Positions 10,308-21,349 of a stretch of 64,000 nt of DNA are shown here, piece by piece; within the stretch, counting starts at the first letter, position 1; each line of letters begins with the position of its first letter. The notes below the pieces were generated by a model that saw only the letters and a list, made by a program, of their open reading frames with translations, made no database searches and was not told the DNA's origin. The translations under genes were made by a program, and so were the position numbers. The stretch is taken from positions 130,166,689 through 130,230,688 of the forward strand of contig NC_068938.1 of the NCBI RefSeq assembly GCF_016801865.2, in the 5' to 3' direction. The stretch is from Culex pipiens pallens (taxonomy: Eukaryota; Arthropoda; Insecta; Diptera; Culicidae).

Positions 10308-10876
10308 CACAGCTAAAAAAGTAGTAATCCAGCTGCGTGTAAAAGACCTGGGTGTAAAATAAAATTTGCATTATTTTATGCAATTTTATGTGATTTTACA
10401 TCCTGAAATATGTAGCCCATCAGTATGGGAAACCTACTTGACCGAAATGTCAAGCTCATATATGCGTTTATCCATGCAGCTTTACATCGGTCTGATGGCC
10501 GAGTTGGCTAAGGCGCCAGTCCTTACTGTTGGTGCTGGGTTTGAATCCCGTCGGTTGCAACTTTTTTTTGTGTGTTGTAAAAATTGTACATGCAGTGTGT
10601 AATATTAAGTGTTTATTTTGACGAAGGTGATGTGCATGCTTTTGCATGCGATTTTACCATCGAATTTTTTGCTGTGCAGCTTTACATCGGTCTGATGGCC
10701 GAGTTGGCTAAGGCGCCAGTCCTTACTGTTGGTGCTGGGTTTGAATCCGGTCGGTTGCAACTTTTTTTTGTGTGTTGTAAAAATTGTACATGCAGTGTGT
10801 AATATTAAGTGTTTATTTTGACGAAGGTGATGTGCATGCTTTTGCATGCGATTTTACCATCGAATTTTTTGCTGTG
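10308..10876. mobile_element. Element with CACAGC ends and two tandem tRNA-Leu/Ser-like 200-bp units
   Basis: The ends CACAGCTAAAAAA (10308) and TTTTTTGCTGTG (to 10876) are inverted. Inside, 10475-10674 and 10675-10874 are a near-perfect 200-bp tandem duplication. Each unit has a class II tRNA-like A box (TGGCCGAGTTGG) and B box (GGTTTGAATCC) and a palindromic TGCATGCTTTTGCATGC word. A related single-unit copy sits at 32054-32386. It is non-autonomous and its class is unknown. Confidence 0.65.
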
Positions 10877-11010
10877 TAAGTCTACCACACAGGATTCATA
10901 AATTTGTATGTTTTAATAAGGTTTCCAGTCTGCAACCCGCTAAGATCGCCATCTCCATGCGAATGCTAATGCGAATTTTAAAGTATAAAAAAGCAAAGAG
11001 GAAAATAGTA

Positions 11011-11083
11011 GCGGCCGTGGCTGACTGGTTACGGTGTTCGCTTTCTAAGCGAATGGTCCTGGGTTCGATTCCCATCTGCTCCC
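11011..11083 (+). other. tRNA-like module (anticodon loop TTTCTAA)
   Basis: The anticodon arm TTCGC/GCGAA is perfect with anticodon TCT (Arg), and the B box GGGTTCGATTCCC is good. The acceptor ends do not pair, so this is a tRNA-derived SINE module or pseudogene. It faces the antisense module at 11143-11217. Confidence 0.5.
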
Positions 11084-11142
11084 AACGAGAAAGTATAGGA
11101 AATATTAATCTTGAAACTCTGAACATGAACGAAAAATCAAAG

Positions 11143-11217
11143 TCGCCCGAGTCGGGGTTCGATCCCCCGTCCTTTGGATTGGTAAGCAAAAATGCTAACC
11201 ACTAGGCCATCACGGCT
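11143..11217 (-). other. Antisense tRNA-like module
   Basis: On the minus strand it reads GATGGCCTAGTGGTTAGC (A-box-like) followed by a good T-arm, GGGGGATCGAACCCC. The anticodon arm is poor. It forms a convergent pair with 11011-11083, the same arrangement as in the SINE at 8441. Confidence 0.5.
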
Positions 11218-11253
11218 TGGTGAGCGACATCTGGAATTAGGAATACTGTTACT

Positions 11254-13178
11254 GGGTCATTCCTTCCCAAGTGACCACGCGTCCAACATCGACCTTCACC
11301 AATTCTGCTCATATTTGGCATGGGGGTTGTTTTTGCCCCAAAAACAAAGAATCCCAAGTTTGGTGACATTTGGTCCACCCCCGCGCCCGTGGCACCCCCC
11401 TCTTTTTCTGAGATTTTTGAAAAACCTCATTTTTAAAATGCATTTTGCTAAGAGAAAAGTCTACAAAAAGTTAACTTTTGGGTATGCATATTTGAAGATT
11501 TTTCGACGGGGAATCGAATGGCGTACTCAAAATTTACGTACAGTGTTGCCAGATATGAAAATTTTGCGCTTTAAGTTTTAAAATGCATTTTTAACCCTTT
11601 GGACGAGCACTTACGGGAAAACTGACAATTGCATTCGATTGCTGAGAGTTTTTTACATTAAATTCAATCAAAACCTCAGGGTAAAATGAATATTTCTTGA
11701 GATATCACACTTTTAAGTTGGAAAGCTCTGTATTGCACAGCAAATGTTTTACTTAACCATCAATTTTCAACAGTACTTTGCGTGAGAGCATAGTAGGCCT
11801 TGAAATTTGAATATTCTTTTTTTTTCAATTTCTTAACGTAAGCGAGTGAATGTCCCAAAATAGAATTTATGTATGTATGTATTGTATGTATGTATGTATT
11901 TGTGTATATATGTATTGTATGTATGCATTTAAACCCCCGTCTTGGCAGGACTTGGCGTGGTTCACGGATATAAGAAAATGACAAAACATTTAATTTCGAG
12001 CGCTTCAACAGGTATATTCTAGTGTTATGGACCCAAAAGCTAGCCTGATAATATGAGCTTATTTCAAAGCTTATTTGGTTAGGGTTGATGGGTCCCATTT
12101 TTACCTGAAGGATTTCTGGAGTTTTTTTTGCAAAATTTTAAAACATGCTCAAAAAGTTAACCTGTATTTTTTAGGTATCAATTCCTAGCGCTTTGCGATG
12201 TTCTACAAAGTTGTTCCCCGGATCAAAATCTTTGAGAATTTTGACAATGAGAAAATTTGATAGCGTTTTGGGAAACTTTGTCGAAGAAGACGTTAAAAGT
12301 GAAAATTCCCCATAGTAAATTAATTAAAGTTCCATTCTAACTTCAGGTAAAAATGGGACCCACCAACCCTAACCAAATAAGCTTTGAAATAAGCTCATAT
12401 TATCAGGCTAGCTTCTGGGGCCATAACACTAGTAAATTCCTGTTGAAGCGCTCGAAATTAAATGTTTTGTCATTTTCTTATATCCGTGAACCACGCCAAG
12501 TCCTGCCAAGACGGGGGTTTAAATGCATACATACAATACATACATACACAAATACATACATACATAAATTCTATTTTGGGACATTCACTCGCTTACGTGA
12601 AGAAATTGAAAAAAAGAATGTTCAAATTTCAAGGCCTACTATGCTCTCACGCAAAGTACTGTTGAAAATTGATGGTTGAGTAATACATTTGCTGTGCAAT
12701 ACAGAGCTTTCCAACTTAAAAATGTGATATCTCAAGAAATATTCATTTTACCCTGAGGTTTTGATTGAATTTAATGTAAAAAACTCTCAGCAATCGAATG
12801 CAATTGTCAGTTTTCCCGTAAGTGCTCGTCCAAAGGGTTAAAAATGAATTTTAAAACTTAAAGCGCAAAATTTTCATATCTGGCAACACTGTACGTAAAT
12901 TTTGAGTACGCCATTCGATTCCCCGTCGAAAAATCTTCAAATATGCATACCCAAAAGTTAACTTTTTGTAGACTTTTCTCTTAGCAAAATGCATTTTAAA
13001 AATGAGGTTTTTCAAAAATCTCAGAAAAAGAGGGGGGTGCCACGGGCGCGGGGGTGGACCAAATGTCACCAAACTTGGGATTCTTTGTTTTTGGGGCAAA
13101 AACAACCCCCATGCCAAATATGAGCAGAATTGGTGAAGGTCGATGTTGGACGCGTGGTCACTTGGGAAGGAATGACCC
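11254..13178. mobile_element. 1.9-kb foldback element, TACT duplication
   Basis: The arms 11254-12110 and 12341-13178 are inverted copies of each other (about 840-857 bp, high identity) around a 230-bp unique spacer. The ends GGGTCATTCCTTCCC / GGGAAGGAATGACCC are flanked by TACT at 11250-11253 and 13179-13182. A TATG/CATA microsatellite in each arm (11866-11930, 12528-12565) differs in length and gives most of the arm length difference. No transposase frame is visible; frames inside the arms are mirror images of one another. Confidence 0.75.
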
Positions 13179-13182
13179 TACT

Positions 13183-14440
13183 ATCAAACTATATACGCGC
13201 TGGGTCCTTGTCCATTTGACAAGGGTTCGGAAGTTCTAAATAACGTTTGAACCCGATTGGTGCAAACGTTCTTCAGGGCGGGGCTTGTCGATAAAAGCTG
13301 AGGGACCTCGCGCTCGGCTAGCCAGCGTAGAAATGGGTCACCGAAGCTCGGCAGAGCTAACATCTTCCAAATGCCTATGCGAGTTATTTGCATGTATAGA
13401 ATGTAGATCTAAAAAAATACATGGAAACAACTCAATTTGTAAGAAGCGACCGCGTGGTCCCGTTTGGTTGGTTGCACACACACACACGCACGCATAGAGT
13501 TATCTACGTGCGCATGTATTGCGTGTACGTACACGATGGATTTTTAGGTTAAAATTTGTGGTCGCCAACAAAAACAAATGGTAAGCTAGTGTGCGTGAGA
13601 TCGGGCTTAGATAGCTCTATAAAAAAGCAAAGAGGAATAAAAACGCACATGAAGCACATTGTTTTTCTCTCCTAAAACCAGCACCACCACAGCCACACCC
13701 ACCAACGTTCCGTACCTTTTCTCGCAGCATACTTTGCTCGCATCGTAACTGTCATCATTGAAAACGCTCTCCCATGCTGGTGTTGTTCATTGGCGTCAAC
13801 ATTGCTAAACTTTACTGATGACATCAACTTCATCAGATGTTTTCAATACATTTTCATTCACAACTCAGATCGCCACTCGAGACGCAGGTAGACCGTGCTC
13901 GAACGTGAGTCACGTTTATACCGAATCCTGTGAAGTTCTGATTTGTTTAGAGTTGTTTCAATTTTGGCATTTATCCTTTTGGTGGGTGAAAGAGACAGAC
14001 AAGGACTTGAGTGCTGTGAAAAAAGGGTGTAAAGCGTGAGTATTGCGTAGTGAAATTGTGAGTTATTAGAAGAGATTTTATTTTTGGAATTCTGCGAATG
14101 ATTCATACGCTTTTTATTTGCACTTAGTGGTGCAACAGGAATTTCCCTGAGTTTTCTCAGGAGTTGTAGTTTATTGGAAAGTGATGTACAATAATTGAAC
14201 TATCAACTCGAATACTTCAAACCTCGACGACGGACTTCCAAAGAAGGAGGCGATAAGGGGATTTTGGTGAAAAAAAAGTTCAAATTTATAGCATTTTTTT
14301 GAATATCTAATATCTATCGATATAACATTTTGGCTAATGCTTTAGTTGAAAGGAGTTCTTTGAAACCATACTTTGTTTTAAGGAGTACTTTATATTTAAA
14401 GTACAAGAAATTTAAATGTTCATTTATAATCCAAAAACAG
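13183..14440 (+). other. Upstream region of the first F-box gene
   Basis: This holds a CA/CG dinucleotide tract near 13475-13495, a TATAAAAA word at 13618-13625, and sequence from 13831 (CATCAGATGTTTTCA) resembling the upstream DNA of the second copy near 21098. The duplication therefore included 5' flanking DNA. A likely 5'UTR acceptor (aaaaacag) ends at 14440, 15 bp before the start codon; the same arrangement recurs at 21334. The promoter position is a guess. Confidence 0.4.
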
Positions 14441-14455
14441 GAGTGCCTTCCCACG

Positions 14456-16199
14456 ATGGAGGACATCAACTGCCTTCCAACGGAGGTTCTATCCCACATT
14501 CTGGGCTTTCTCGAGCCAGAAGATTGGAAGTTAGCCAGCCAGGTTTGCCGCCGATGGTACAACATCCTGCAGGGTGCCCGATTCCAGCGCCAGATTCTGA
14601 TGAGAATCAACAGCACCTTCGTAGATCCACCAACGGAGCAGGAAAAGTGTGCCTTAACCCATTGCCGGAACCTGCTGATCACCCAGTGGGACGAATCATA
14701 CGACTTTGAATGGTACGACGAAGAAGACGAAGACGAGGAGGCAAATAGTGTGGAGAGCTTCCGTAACATAGATGTGGTCGAGTTTAAGTACTTGTACCAG
14801 CCCTCGCCGGAGCTCAACGCTGGTGAGTTACTGTTCAGCCAAGAGTTGAACCTGGAGAGCCTGGAGTTGTGCAGCACGTTCGCCGGCTGTCGGCACATCC
14901 TCGAAGATCGTCTTCAACAACTCCAAAATCTCACAGAACTATCCCTCGAAATTGATGAGGGTCGCAAATCCAACCCAATCTCAATGGACCACACCTTCTG
15001 GGTGCTTCGCCACGACCGGTTACGGAAGCTCAAGCTATCGTTTGCCCAGCGAATGAACAACTTTAGCGTTGTTACCCCTGCGTTAACCAGTCTTGAGGTG
15101 CGCCCCTTCACAATCTTCAGCATGCCCATCATCTCCCAGTACGCGAACCAACTCCAGCGCGTCGACATCCATCTTGAATACTCCGAACTGGTCAACGACC
15201 TGCTCGCTCTCAAATTCCCCTCCCTCACGAATCTTCGTTTGCGAATGGACGACGATCGGGACTTGCAGGTGCGTTACGCTCATCTTCAGCATCGCCACGC
15301 CGACATCTATCTCGACGAGCAGTTCGTCAAAAATATGCCAAAGTTGAAGCGCTTTCGCTGTGAAAGCCACTTGCTGTTCTACCGAATGGCGTCGGCTCTC
15401 GCCAGGTTTGGCCACCCCCAGCTGGAGGAGGTTAAGCTGGACTCGATGCATTTTGACGCGGTGCAGCTGGTGATGCTGCAGGAGTTGCCGCGATTAAAGG
15501 TGAGTTGAATTAACGTAAACTAAAATAAAAAGATCTAACTTCAATTATTTTCAGACCTTCAAAATGCACCGCAGTGAAGCTCTCCCACCACCGGAAACTC
15601 CTCGCATTCTTCCTCGATTGTACCTGCCCCACCTGCAGGAGCTCTCACTGGTGTACAACGAGTCGCACATCGTGTTCGACAAAGGGCTGGCTGGACTCAA
15701 AACGCTCAAAATGACCGTTTGGTCAAGCAGAAATCACAAAATCCTCTACAAAATCTGCAACAATCTCCCCAATCTCGAGTACCTCCGGCTGATTTTGAAC
15801 ACCAAGCTGGTCAACACGGCCTTCCGCTACCTGAACCGGCTGACCAAGCTCCGGTCGATCCGGGTAGACAACGTGGAGCTGACCGAGCGACTCTGGCAGT
15901 ACTGTCCGGAGATGGCCGGCGTGCGCAAGCTGGTTCTCACCAATGGAAATCTAACCATGGGTACCGTGACGGCTCTTGCGCGACTGTTTCCAGCGCTGAA
16001 CGTGCTGCACCTCGAGGAGTGCTATTTCCAAGGCTGTGATAAAGAGAGGGATGAAAGCGATGAGGAGGACAGCGGGAGTGAAGATGAAAAGGACGATGAT
16101 GACGACGTTATTCAGACGCAGTACGAGGAGCGTGTGAGGCAGTATTTTCCAAAGTGTAGGGTTTCACTTTACCGTACAATGTTCTTGAAGAGAAGATGA
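14456..16199 (+). CDS. F-box / leucine-rich-repeat protein, copy 1
   Basis: Exons 14456-15499 and 15555-16199 (55-bp GT-AG intron, phase 0) give 562 residues. The start at 14456 is chosen because the paralogue begins at the same place in the same context; an in-frame ATG at 14330 lies upstream of the inferred 5'UTR splice. The N-terminus is a clear F-box (residues about 5-42, LPTEVLSHILGFLEPEDW followed by ASQVCRRW), which would bind Skp1. An acidic run sits at residues 88-100. The rest is a solenoid of irregular leucine-rich repeats, and a very acidic stretch lies near the C-terminus. It is probably a substrate adaptor of an SCF ubiquitin ligase in the cytosol or nucleus; the substrate cannot be inferred. 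No one-to-one fly orthologue is recognised. Confidence 0.88.
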
Positions 16200-16435
16200 A
16201 TATATTGTTGATTGTTTAAAGTTATGTTAGCTGAGGTTGTTTTACTTTTCCGTGAAAATACCCATCATAAAACGTGAAAACCGAAGTGCATCGCCAATGG
16301 GCCCGACCCTCTACGACATCGTAATTCCCGATGTACGATGATTGCTGGAGTATTGTACGCATTAATGCGGTTGATACTGCATTCCTGACCTCCTTGAATG
16401 TTCTTTTTATTGATGCACTATTCATCTGTAATTAA

Positions 16436-16507
16436 CCGAGCCACGTAGCCCAGTGGTAACGCTTTCGCCTCCCAAGCGGTAGATCGGGGTTCAAATCCTG
16501 GCTCGGA
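16436..16507 (+). tRNA. tRNA-Gly-like (anticodon CCC), probably retroposed
   Basis: The acceptor stem is perfect (CCGAGCC/GGCTCGG) with discriminator A. The A box is TAGCCCAGTGG, the anticodon loop CTCCCAA (CCC, Gly) and the B box GGTTCAAATCC. The T and anticodon stems each carry a mismatch. CCA is encoded right after the discriminator (16508-16510), which eukaryotic tRNA genes normally lack, and no poly-T terminator follows closely. It is therefore more likely a SINE head or retroposed tRNA than a working gene. Confidence 0.45.
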
Positions 16508-16606
16508 CCAACACAACTGGTGAGCGTTTCCCTTCTGTATTCGTCTGCTTAGTAAAGGGAAGGTAGTGTATCGTCACAAACTGGACCTTATCAAGACACC
16601 TTAGGA

Positions 16607-17809
16607 CAGGGGTGACTAAAGTATGGCCCGCGGGCCAAACGTGGCCCGCGAGGTGATATTTTGTGGCCTGCGGACTCAAATTGAAAGACCATCTCACATG
16701 GCCCTTTGATCCGTCTGTAAAGTGATTTTTTTTAATTTAGTTTGGTTTAAAAGCTTTTTTGAAAAATCTTTATCATTGAAAGTTTAAATGAGATTGAAAA
16801 TTGTAAATTCCTCAAAATTTACATCAAACATTTTTGGAAACAAGTAATAAACGTTCAAATTTTTCTAAAGAAGAAAACTGATAAAATAGGTATTTCATAC
16901 TAATTTTAAAGCAATAGCGCCCCGTTCTCTTATGGGAGCGTTCTTTTATTACGTAACGCGAAAAATCGGACTTTTAGACCCCCTCCCCCCGACCTTGTAA
17001 CAAAATTTCCACACAAATTTTAAAAATTTTGTAGTAACACGGCCTCCGACCCCCCCTTCCCCCAACTGCGTTACGTAATAAAAGAACGCTCCCTGTGTGT
17101 TGGGATCGCACAAAGTTTTTTTCGGCTGAAAATAAAAAGATCGTCAATACTTTGATATTTTGAAAACTAATGGTTGCAATACTAATGATTGCGTAGGAGT
17201 AAAATGCATTTTAAAACACTTTTTTTCCTAAAATTTGAATGCCATGGCCAGTTATTTAAATTTATATATTTTTGTATTTTTTTGCCCCCTCCTCGACCCC
17301 CCGTCGAGGGACATAAACTTGAAAAAATATTTTCGTTTATTTAGTTAGTTTAATCTAAATACAAGCGCATTCAATTCAGCACCTTATTTCCATTTTAACT
17401 ATATTAATGAAATTGGGATTGACAAGATAGTGGTAATTAACATCTTACAAACATATTGTCAGCGGCCTAACCTGATTTTAATGTTTGGTGAGGCAATGAA
17501 AAGTTTATGGATAATATTTTTCAGATTTTATTTGGTTTTGTTGATTCTTATAAATTTAAACCAATTGATTAGAAACTTTTCTAAACAAAACGGTTGAAAA
17601 TTGCAATTTGTTGTTCTCTTATATTTAAATGCCATAAATGTAAAAAAAAATCATGAAATTAAAAAAGGATAATAAATTTATTTTTCAGTTTTATAGATCA
17701 TGATGAAGCAATTTAGTTTTATTTAAATAAAAAAATAATTCACATTTTGCCCGGAAGCTCATGTGAGCTTCAAATTTGGCCCGCCATTAAAAACCTTTGG
17801 GCACCCCTG
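16607..17809. mobile_element. hAT-like non-autonomous element (CAGGGGTG ends)
   Basis: The ends CAGGGGTG (16607) and CACCCCTG (to 17809) are followed by subterminal GGCCCGCGGGCC / GGCCCGCC words, a pattern typical of hAT elements. No 8-bp target duplication could be found, and there is no transposase frame. It contains the nested MITE 16934-17093. Confidence 0.6.
16934..17093. mobile_element. 160-bp MITE with 26-bp perfect inverted repeats
   Basis: It starts GGGAGCGTTCTTTTATTACG at 16934 and ends in the exact complement at 17093. The core is rich in C runs. A solo end of the same family lies at about 25458-25485. Confidence 0.75.
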
Positions 17810-19634
17810 TTCTATGGTGAATCCTGACCAAACACCCTATCCTACTAACACATTTTTAGGTTCCTGGTGCTTGTGGGGTGTAAGCACAGGGTATTTTCGA
17901 AGAAAATTGATCATCACTATAAAATATTCTGTATTAAATTCAATTTAGAGAATTTCAGCACCAAAAGGATTCAGCATGTGCCGGTTGTTGACTTCTTGAA
18001 GCCACTGAAAGAATTATTGATCTAAATCAAATGTGCTTCAAAATTTATATAATTTTGTGGCACAGTCATTGACGTCCTAGTTGGCAATCATTGATTAATG
18101 ACGATTTCCGTAGCTTTACAAGGAATGGGATAATCGTTACCAAAATGTGTAGAGCACTATTCTAAACAACTTGTTGAAGGAATTTTGTCAAAATATTGAA
18201 AGCGACGCAAAATTTATATCTATGAATGAAAAATCATGACAATGATGGAAGTCTTCACGTTAAGACAAACGCAAGCATGGCAAGCTTCCCATGCGCCAGT
18301 GACGACGCACACCGCGGTTTTGGTTTTCTAGTTTTGGTACGAGCCCAAAAACCGAACAAAGCAGGCGCAAAGCAAAACCGAGGAACAAGTTAACCGCGTG
18401 TGCCGCATAGTGCAGGGAAGCTTGCCATTCAGCATCTACGAAAGTGAGAGAGTCAGAGATAGCTTTTTTTTACAACCGCACCACTACACACTCAATCGCA
18501 ATACCTTAGGTAGATAGCCATTGCCGTCGCGAGCATTGGAAATTTTGAAAACGATATAAAGCTTAGAAAGCTCCTATTGGAATCCAATAAACTCTGTTAA
18601 ATAAACTTACGAAATCACGACAAAATGAAGCCTACTTAAAGGCGATTTTAGGAGCACACGGGAAACAAATTGGAAACATCGGTAGACAACAACTACAAAC
18701 GAGTATAAGTCGAGCCAAAACATATATGCGCTAGCATTCTCGTGCCAGTATTCGAAGCTCAACTTGACAACTTGGTGACTTGGCGTCGAAGCGTCGAAAA
18801 TCAATGCAGTGTGATTTTTTGGTGATTTTTCCGTATCGCTTAATATCTGTATCGTCTTAATTACGAAGATGAAAATGACGTCCAGCCTTAAAGTAAAACC
18901 TTTACCTTTCTTTAGTAAGAAATGCAAAAAGTAAACCGTTCTAAAAATTGTTCGGGATTGCCGATCGATGTAAAATTTGTTTCAGATGCTCACTCATGGT
19001 CTGTACTATGAATGTAGAAAGAAATTTCGGATAAAATTAGAAACAAAAATGTTGGCGAAGGTCACCAGGTGGGCTTTTACCTTTTTTTAGGGATTTTTTT
19101 TTCTTATGGTAGGTTAATCAAACGGCTCTAACTCCAGAACCATATTATGAATCTGGATGAACATTTGGGAGGTTGTAGAGCTCGAAAAATGCAATTTTTG
19201 GGATAAATAACAGATTTGAAAATGAAAAAAATTTACCATATTTTCATTTGGAAACTGTGGATTTTGTTGAAAAGTCTGACCACATCCGAAAACAGATGGA
19301 TATTTCGAAATTTGAGCGGCAACTCGCCCAGGTTCAGCACACTAGCTTTCATCTGCATTCAGAAGAATCAAAATCGGATTCAGGGGAGCTGAGAACGACG
19401 CGACACAAAATTTGGCAAAATTTTACCACACACGAACATCACTCGATCTCCACGGAATTTATTTTCTCAAAATTCGAGGGTTGGAGATGGACGAGTTCTG
19501 TCAAGGTGAATCGATAGAGCGTCGAAAATCGATGCAGTGTGATCTTTTGGCGATTTTTCCGACTAAAATTCATGCTGAATCGTCATATTTACGAACATGA
19601 AAATGACGTCCAGCCATAAAGTAAAACTTATAAA
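17810..19634. other. Intergenic repeats between the F-box paralogues
   Basis: No gene is seen. Two related segments, about 18789-18933 and 19520-20126 (the latter split by the MITE at 19635), share the words GACGTCCAGCC and TTTCTTTAGTAAGAAA, so they are copies of one dispersed repeat. Low-complexity A/T runs fill the rest. Confidence 0.5.
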
Positions 19635-20097
19635 CACGGACGAACGGACATGAAACTGGGTTTCAAAAAGTGAAGCAGGTTTTCTTTTACTTCTTCTTGG
19701 CAAAAACCTGCACAAGCGAGTTCGCTTATGTCAAAATCTTCGCGCCACGTGGTTTAAAACGTAAACAAAGCCAGCTGATGATGCTATTTCATGGGCATTT
19801 TTTTGAAATTGTCGTATGAATTTATATTAAAAATACAATTTCTAACAATTATTTGGCAATTTTAGTATCCATGATAAATTACATAGAATCATAAAGACAA
19901 ACTTAATGTCAAAATAACTGTTACTAGCACCATACCAATGCTAAATGTTTTAATTAATTATTGCATAAGACATTTTGAGAAATCATGCGTAATCGCGCGA
20001 TGCTACTTCGACAACTTGAATGTAGATGGCGCAAGTGATAGTTTGCTTCAGAAATTTGAAGAAAATTTGTTCCTGGTGTCATGTCCGTTCGTCCGTG
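19635..20097. mobile_element. 463-bp MITE with 19-bp perfect ends, TTATAAA duplication
   Basis: The ends CACGGACGAACGGACATGA and its complement are exact. TTATAAA occurs at 19628-19634 and 20098-20104. The flanking repeat rejoins cleanly when the element is removed (compare 18895-18925). Confidence 0.75.
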
Positions 20098-20152
20098 TTA
20101 TAAATACCTTTCTTTAGTAAGAAAGGCAAAAACATCGTCAAACTGTTGTAAC

Positions 20153-20333
20153 GCCATTAGGTTTTACACCGTGACGTCATTTGACAGCTTGTGTGCACTG
20201 TTTACATGGTCTTCGTCGATTGTCGACGAATTTCCCCGAACAAAATCGACGACCGCATCGAACTGTGCTAAGTCCATGTAAACAGTGCACTCCTTTCTAA
20301 CCTCCAAATCGAGTCGGCGTAAAACCTAACGGC
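20153..20333. mobile_element. 181-bp MITE
   Basis: Terminal repeats of about 19 bp (GCCATTAGGTTTTACACCG and a near-complement ending at 20333) bracket an inner perfect pair, GTGCACTGTTTACATGG / CCATGTAAACAGTGCAC. Confidence 0.6.
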
Positions 20334-20365
20334 AGAATGTGTCATTTTCTATTGAAGTAGTTGTA

Positions 20366-20992
20366 CAGCCATCCCTCATATTCGGAACAGTTTACAGATC
20401 GGTCAATGTTCAAAAAATCATGGCAAATCGATAATTGAACTTAATGATTAGCTTGAACCTTTCATTTGAAAGCTTTTCTTGCGTTCTTTCGAATGCTGTA
20501 TCGAACAACTGCAAATTTCAACTTTTATATCAAGTTTTTGAAGAAAAACTTTGACCCTTGAAATCCGCAAATTTGGAACACTTTTTTCTTACGTATGTAA
20601 ACAAACTTTGGTTCTCTCCATGAGTACATAATTGTTACAAAATAATAACTTCACGCACTGAAATCAATTAAAGTCAAGCTTAGTTATGTTTTATGAATGG
20701 TTTGATAACTTTTTTGTGAAAATATCAGTTAAATTCAGATGTTCCACGATTGTGAGAGGCACAATAACATCCCACAATTATGGAACAGGCGATTTGGAGG
20801 AAGTATTTTGCTGCTCTGAATAAAATAGTCTTGAGATGCAGTTTTTTGTTTGAAAAGTACTACTTTTACTAGTGAAATAGCGAGATAATGTCCAAATAAA
20901 GGTCCTAAAAATAGTAGGGTCGACAGAAAATATGCATTTGGTATGCTATTGACAAATTATCACAAAAGTGTTCCGAATTTGTGGGATGACTG
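20366..20992. mobile_element. Tc1/mariner- or pogo-like non-autonomous element (TA duplication)
   Basis: Imperfect 24-bp ends (CAGCCATCCCTCATATTCGG and complement) are flanked by TA at 20364-20365 and 20993-20994. No transposase frame is seen. Its right end lies about 10 bp from a TATATAA word at 21004. Confidence 0.6.
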
Positions 20993-21349
20993 TAGTTGAA
21001 TACTATATAAATGTGTACAAAACTAAAAAAGGTGCAATGCCGACGCTCTCTGTGGCGTCGAGTACTCAACAAACAAAACTACTAATGATAGCAATTGCAT
21101 CAGATGTTTTCATTTCACTGCACCCTTCACGCTATCATTCACAACTTAGTTTTCAGCACGAAAGGCAGACAATGAGTCACAATTTAAAAATCTTGTGAAA
21201 TTCTGATTAGTGTAAAGCTGTTTTAATATCGACAATTTTTACAACGAAGGCAAAGGTTTGCTGAATAAATTGTAGGTGGCAATTGCGTAGTCAACTAATG
21301 CTCTTTGAACTTGGTGTTATAGGAACATTAACAGAAGTGCCTTCCCGCG

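Noticed and set aside
10366..10802. Two similar 70-80-codon frames (LMAELAKAPVLTVGAGFES)
   Set aside because: They are translations of the tRNA-like unit, repeated because the unit is duplicated.
14330..14455. Upstream in-frame ATG extending F-box copy 1 by 42 residues
   Set aside because: The paralogue lacks it, and an acceptor-like site at 14440 plus the shared context at 14441-14456 point to the ATG at 14456.
16607..17809. Firm hAT assignment with 8-bp duplication
   Set aside because: The flanks CCTTAGGA and TTCTATGG do not match, so only a hAT-like label by terminal sequence is kept.
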